Origin: Bradyrhizobium diazoefficiens
GTDB taxonomy: Bacteria > Pseudomonadota > Alphaproteobacteria > Rhizobiales > Xanthobacteraceae
Assembly (NCBI RefSeq): GCF_018131015.1
Contig: NZ_JAFCJJ010000014.1
Coordinates: forward strand, 62,001 to 126,000
Length of the DNA: 64,000 bases
Direction: 5' to 3'
Below the pieces are notes generated by a model. It was not told where the DNA came from and searched no databases. It worked only from the letters and a program-made list of their open reading frames with translations. A program made the position numbers and the translations under genes. This document shows, one piece after another, positions 62,395 to 64,000 of the stretch (the first letter of the stretch is position 1; each line of letters begins with the position of its first letter).

Positions 62395-62411
62395 ATTACC
62401 TCGGGGGTAAT
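62395..62411. promoter_or_regulatory. Palindromic operator upstream of the XRE/MmyB-like regulator
   Basis: ATTACCTCGGGGGTAAT is an inverted repeat with one mismatch, 36 bp before the regulator ATG. It matches the site at 57091. Confidence 0.65.
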
Positions 62412-62446
62412 GGAAGGGGCGAAAACCGCATGCTAGGTTTTCGCCC

Positions 62447-63268
62447 ATGCCCATGCATGCATCCACGGCACGCGCCGAACCCACACCCCCCGTCCATATC
62501 GGCGACCACTTGCGCGAATGGCGGCAGCGCCGCCGCATGAGCCAGCTCGATCTCGCGGGCGAGGCCGAGATTTCGGCGCGGCATTTGAGCTTCGTCGAGA
62601 CCGGCCGTGCCGCGCCCTCGCGCGATATGGTGCTGAGACTTGCCGATCGCCTCGACGTGCCCCTGCGCGAGCGCAACGTGCTGCTGGTCGCCGCCGGCTA
62701 CGCGCCGGCGTTTCCGCAGCGCCCGCTGGAGGATCCCGCCTTGAAATCAGCCCGCCAGGCGATCGACCTCGTGCTGAGGGCGCACGAGCCCAACCCTGCG
62801 CTCGCGGTCGACCGGCATTGGAACCTGGTCACCGCCAACCGCATGGTGGCGCCGCTGCTCGAGGGCATCCCGCCGCGTCTGCTCGGCCAGCCCCTCAACG
62901 TGATGCGGCTCGCCTTTCATCCGGAGGGGCTCGCGCCGCGCACGGTCAATCTGGCGGAATGGTGCGGGCATCTGCTGGAGCGGCTGCACCGGCAATGCGA
63001 GGCCACCGCCGATCCGGAGCTGATCAGGCTCCATGGCGAGCTGAAGGGCTTTCCGATTCCGGCGCGTTCGGCGCCGCTGTCGGGCGACAATGTCGCGATC
63101 CCCTTCAAGCTGCGCCACCAGGGCGAGATCCTGAGCTTCTTCTCCACCACCATGGTGTTCGGCACGCCCGTGGACATCACGCTGTCGGAGCTCGCGCTGG
63201 AGACGTTCTTTCCGGCTGACGAGCGCACCGCCGAGCGGCTCAGGCAGATGGCGGCAGCCATGTCCTAG
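62447..63268 (+). CDS. XRE-family regulator with MmyB-like ligand-binding domain
   Basis: The 273-residue protein has an N-terminal helix-turn-helix (IGDHLREWRQRRRMSQLDLAGEAEISARHLSFVETGRAAPSRDMVLRLADRLDVPLRERNVLL) and a C-terminal PAS-like MmyB-type domain (ALAVDRHWNLVTANRMVAPLLEG, later ILSFFSTTMVFGTPVDITLSELALETFFPADE). Such regulators are thought to bind fatty-acid-like ligands. It probably controls itself and the unit at 57040 through the matching palindromes. Confidence 0.85.
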   Translation: MPMHASTARAEPTPPVHIGDHLREWRQRRRMSQLDLAGEAEISARHLSFVETGRAAPSRDMVLRLADRLDVPLRERNVLLVAAGYAPAFPQRPLEDPALKSARQAIDLVLRAHEPNPALAVDRHWNLVTANRMVAPLLEGIPPRLLGQPLNVMRLAFHPEGLAPRTVNLAEWCGHLLERLHRQCEATADPELIRLHGELKGFPIPARSAPLSGDNVAIPFKLRHQGEILSFFSTTMVFGTPVDITLSELALETFFPADERTAERLRQMAAAMS

Positions 63269-63333
63269 CGCCCTTGCCCCGGAGCGGGTTCGGCTTATCT
63301 TGGGGCCACCCGAATTGCCTGAAGGAGGCGCTC

Positions 63334-63999
63334 ATGAGCACGCTGAAACCGCTCCAGATCGACGTCGTCTCCGACGTGGTGTGCCCGTGGTGCTATATCG
63401 GCAAGCACCGCATCGAGAGCGCGCTCGCGCTCGTCCCCGATGTTCCGGTGAAGCTGCAATTCCGTCCTTTCTTCCTCAATCCCTGGGTGCCGCGCGAGGG
63501 CATCAGCCGCGAGGATTACCTCACCACCAAGTTCGGCTCGGTCGAGGCCTACAAGGGCATCGCGGGGCGCGTCGTCGCCGCCGCGAGCGAGGAGGGCCTG
63601 CTCTACCGGCCGGAGCTCGTCGCGCGCCAGCCCAACACGACCGACTGCCATCGCCTGATCCTCTGGGCCGAGGCGATCGGCAAGGCGCCCGAGATGAAGC
63701 AGCGCCTGATGGAGTTGTACTTCCGCGACGGCGGCGATCTCACCGACGTCAACGTGCTGGTGCAGGCGGCCGCCGATGTCGGCCTCGACGCCGATGACGT
63801 GCGCAAGCGCCTCGCCACCGACCAGGACGTCGCGCGCGTTTCGGGCGACGCCCAGGAAGCCGCCGACAAGGGCATCTCCGGCGTGCCGACCTACGTATTC
63901 GCGCAGAAATACGCCGTCTCCGGCGCGCAGGATCCGAACCTGCTCGCCCGCGCCATCCGCCAGGTGTCCGCGGAGATCAACGCCGAGGCGGCGGAGTAG
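63334..63999 (+). CDS. DsbA-family oxidoreductase, FrnE-like
   Basis: The 221-residue protein has the thioredoxin-like start IDVVSDVVCPWCYIGKHRIESAL with the active-site C17-P-W-C20, a helical insert, and the cis-proline segment GISGVPTYVFAQKYAVSGAQ, the FrnE pattern. It has no signal peptide, so it is probably cytoplasmic. ATG 63334 has AAGGAGG upstream; an in-frame start at 63274 is unlikely. The stop codon ends one base before the window edge. Confidence 0.9.
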   Translation: MSTLKPLQIDVVSDVVCPWCYIGKHRIESALALVPDVPVKLQFRPFFLNPWVPREGISREDYLTTKFGSVEAYKGIAGRVVAAASEEGLLYRPELVARQPNTTDCHRLILWAEAIGKAPEMKQRLMELYFRDGGDLTDVNVLVQAAADVGLDADDVRKRLATDQDVARVSGDAQEAADKGISGVPTYVFAQKYAVSGAQDPNLLARAIRQVSAEINAEAAE

Positions 64000-64000
64000 G

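Overview
The window is a GC-rich alphaproteobacterial chromosome segment, most likely from Bradyrhizobium or a close Nitrobacteraceae relative. This rests on the Caulobacter-type flagellar gene set (flbT, flaF, fliX, motE, a CckA-like kinase), on CtrA-type boxes of the form TTAA-N7-TTAA, and on several palindromic intergenic repeats that I remember as common in that group. I saw no rRNA, tRNA, CRISPR array, transposase or phage gene. Calls rest on reading the sequence and on family knowledge; no database search was run.

Region 1 (1-1692) holds the end of an FAD-dependent oxidoreductase gene and msrB. Region 2 (about 1630-19070, with further blocks at 22400-38912) is a flagellar locus. It encodes hook and junction proteins (flgE-flgK-flgL), an unusual ATP-grasp/PLP-decarboxylase gene pair, flbT, two tandem flagellin genes, flaF with a small unknown gene, a flaG-like gene, flgI-flgJ-flgN-like, fliX, then flgF-flgG-flgA-flgH, fliL-fliM-DUF6468-motE-large TPR protein, fliO-fliP, and flgB-flgC-fliE-fliQ-fliR-flhB. 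A short island (19241-22345) with an HxlR regulator, an NAD(P)-binding protein, DksA and a hydratase-family gene interrupts it. A CckA-like hybrid kinase (39049-41646) follows flhB.

The regulatory logic is partly visible. Early and regulatory units (fliX, flgB operon, flbT side, fliC2, and the ATP-grasp cassette) carry full or near-full CtrA-type boxes. The hook, rod and ring units (flgE, flgFGAH, flgIJ) carry good -24/-12 sigma-54 promoters, each with a GC-rich palindromic CCCGGCA element 55-110 bp upstream, where Caulobacter keeps FlbD enhancer sites. This resembles the Caulobacter cascade CckA > CtrA > class II > FliX/FlbD-sigma-54 > hook and rings > flagellin, with FlbT/FlaF acting on flagellin.

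Region 3 (41939-64000) is mixed housekeeping and accessory content: a Tim44-like protein, a secreted lectin-like protein, a GST, an ICMT-like methyltransferase, class I fumarase and several small secreted or membrane proteins. It includes a TetR-linked unit (carotenoid oxygenase, MAPEG protein, two membrane proteins) whose promoter/operator module occurs twice, and a SET-domain protein with a lysine-rich tail. It also holds an NsrR-like regulator with a truncated globin and an NsrR-type box between them, a xylulokinase-like/CUT2 sugar ABC cluster, an MmyB-like XRE regulator whose probable operator occurs twice, and a DsbA/FrnE-family protein at the end.
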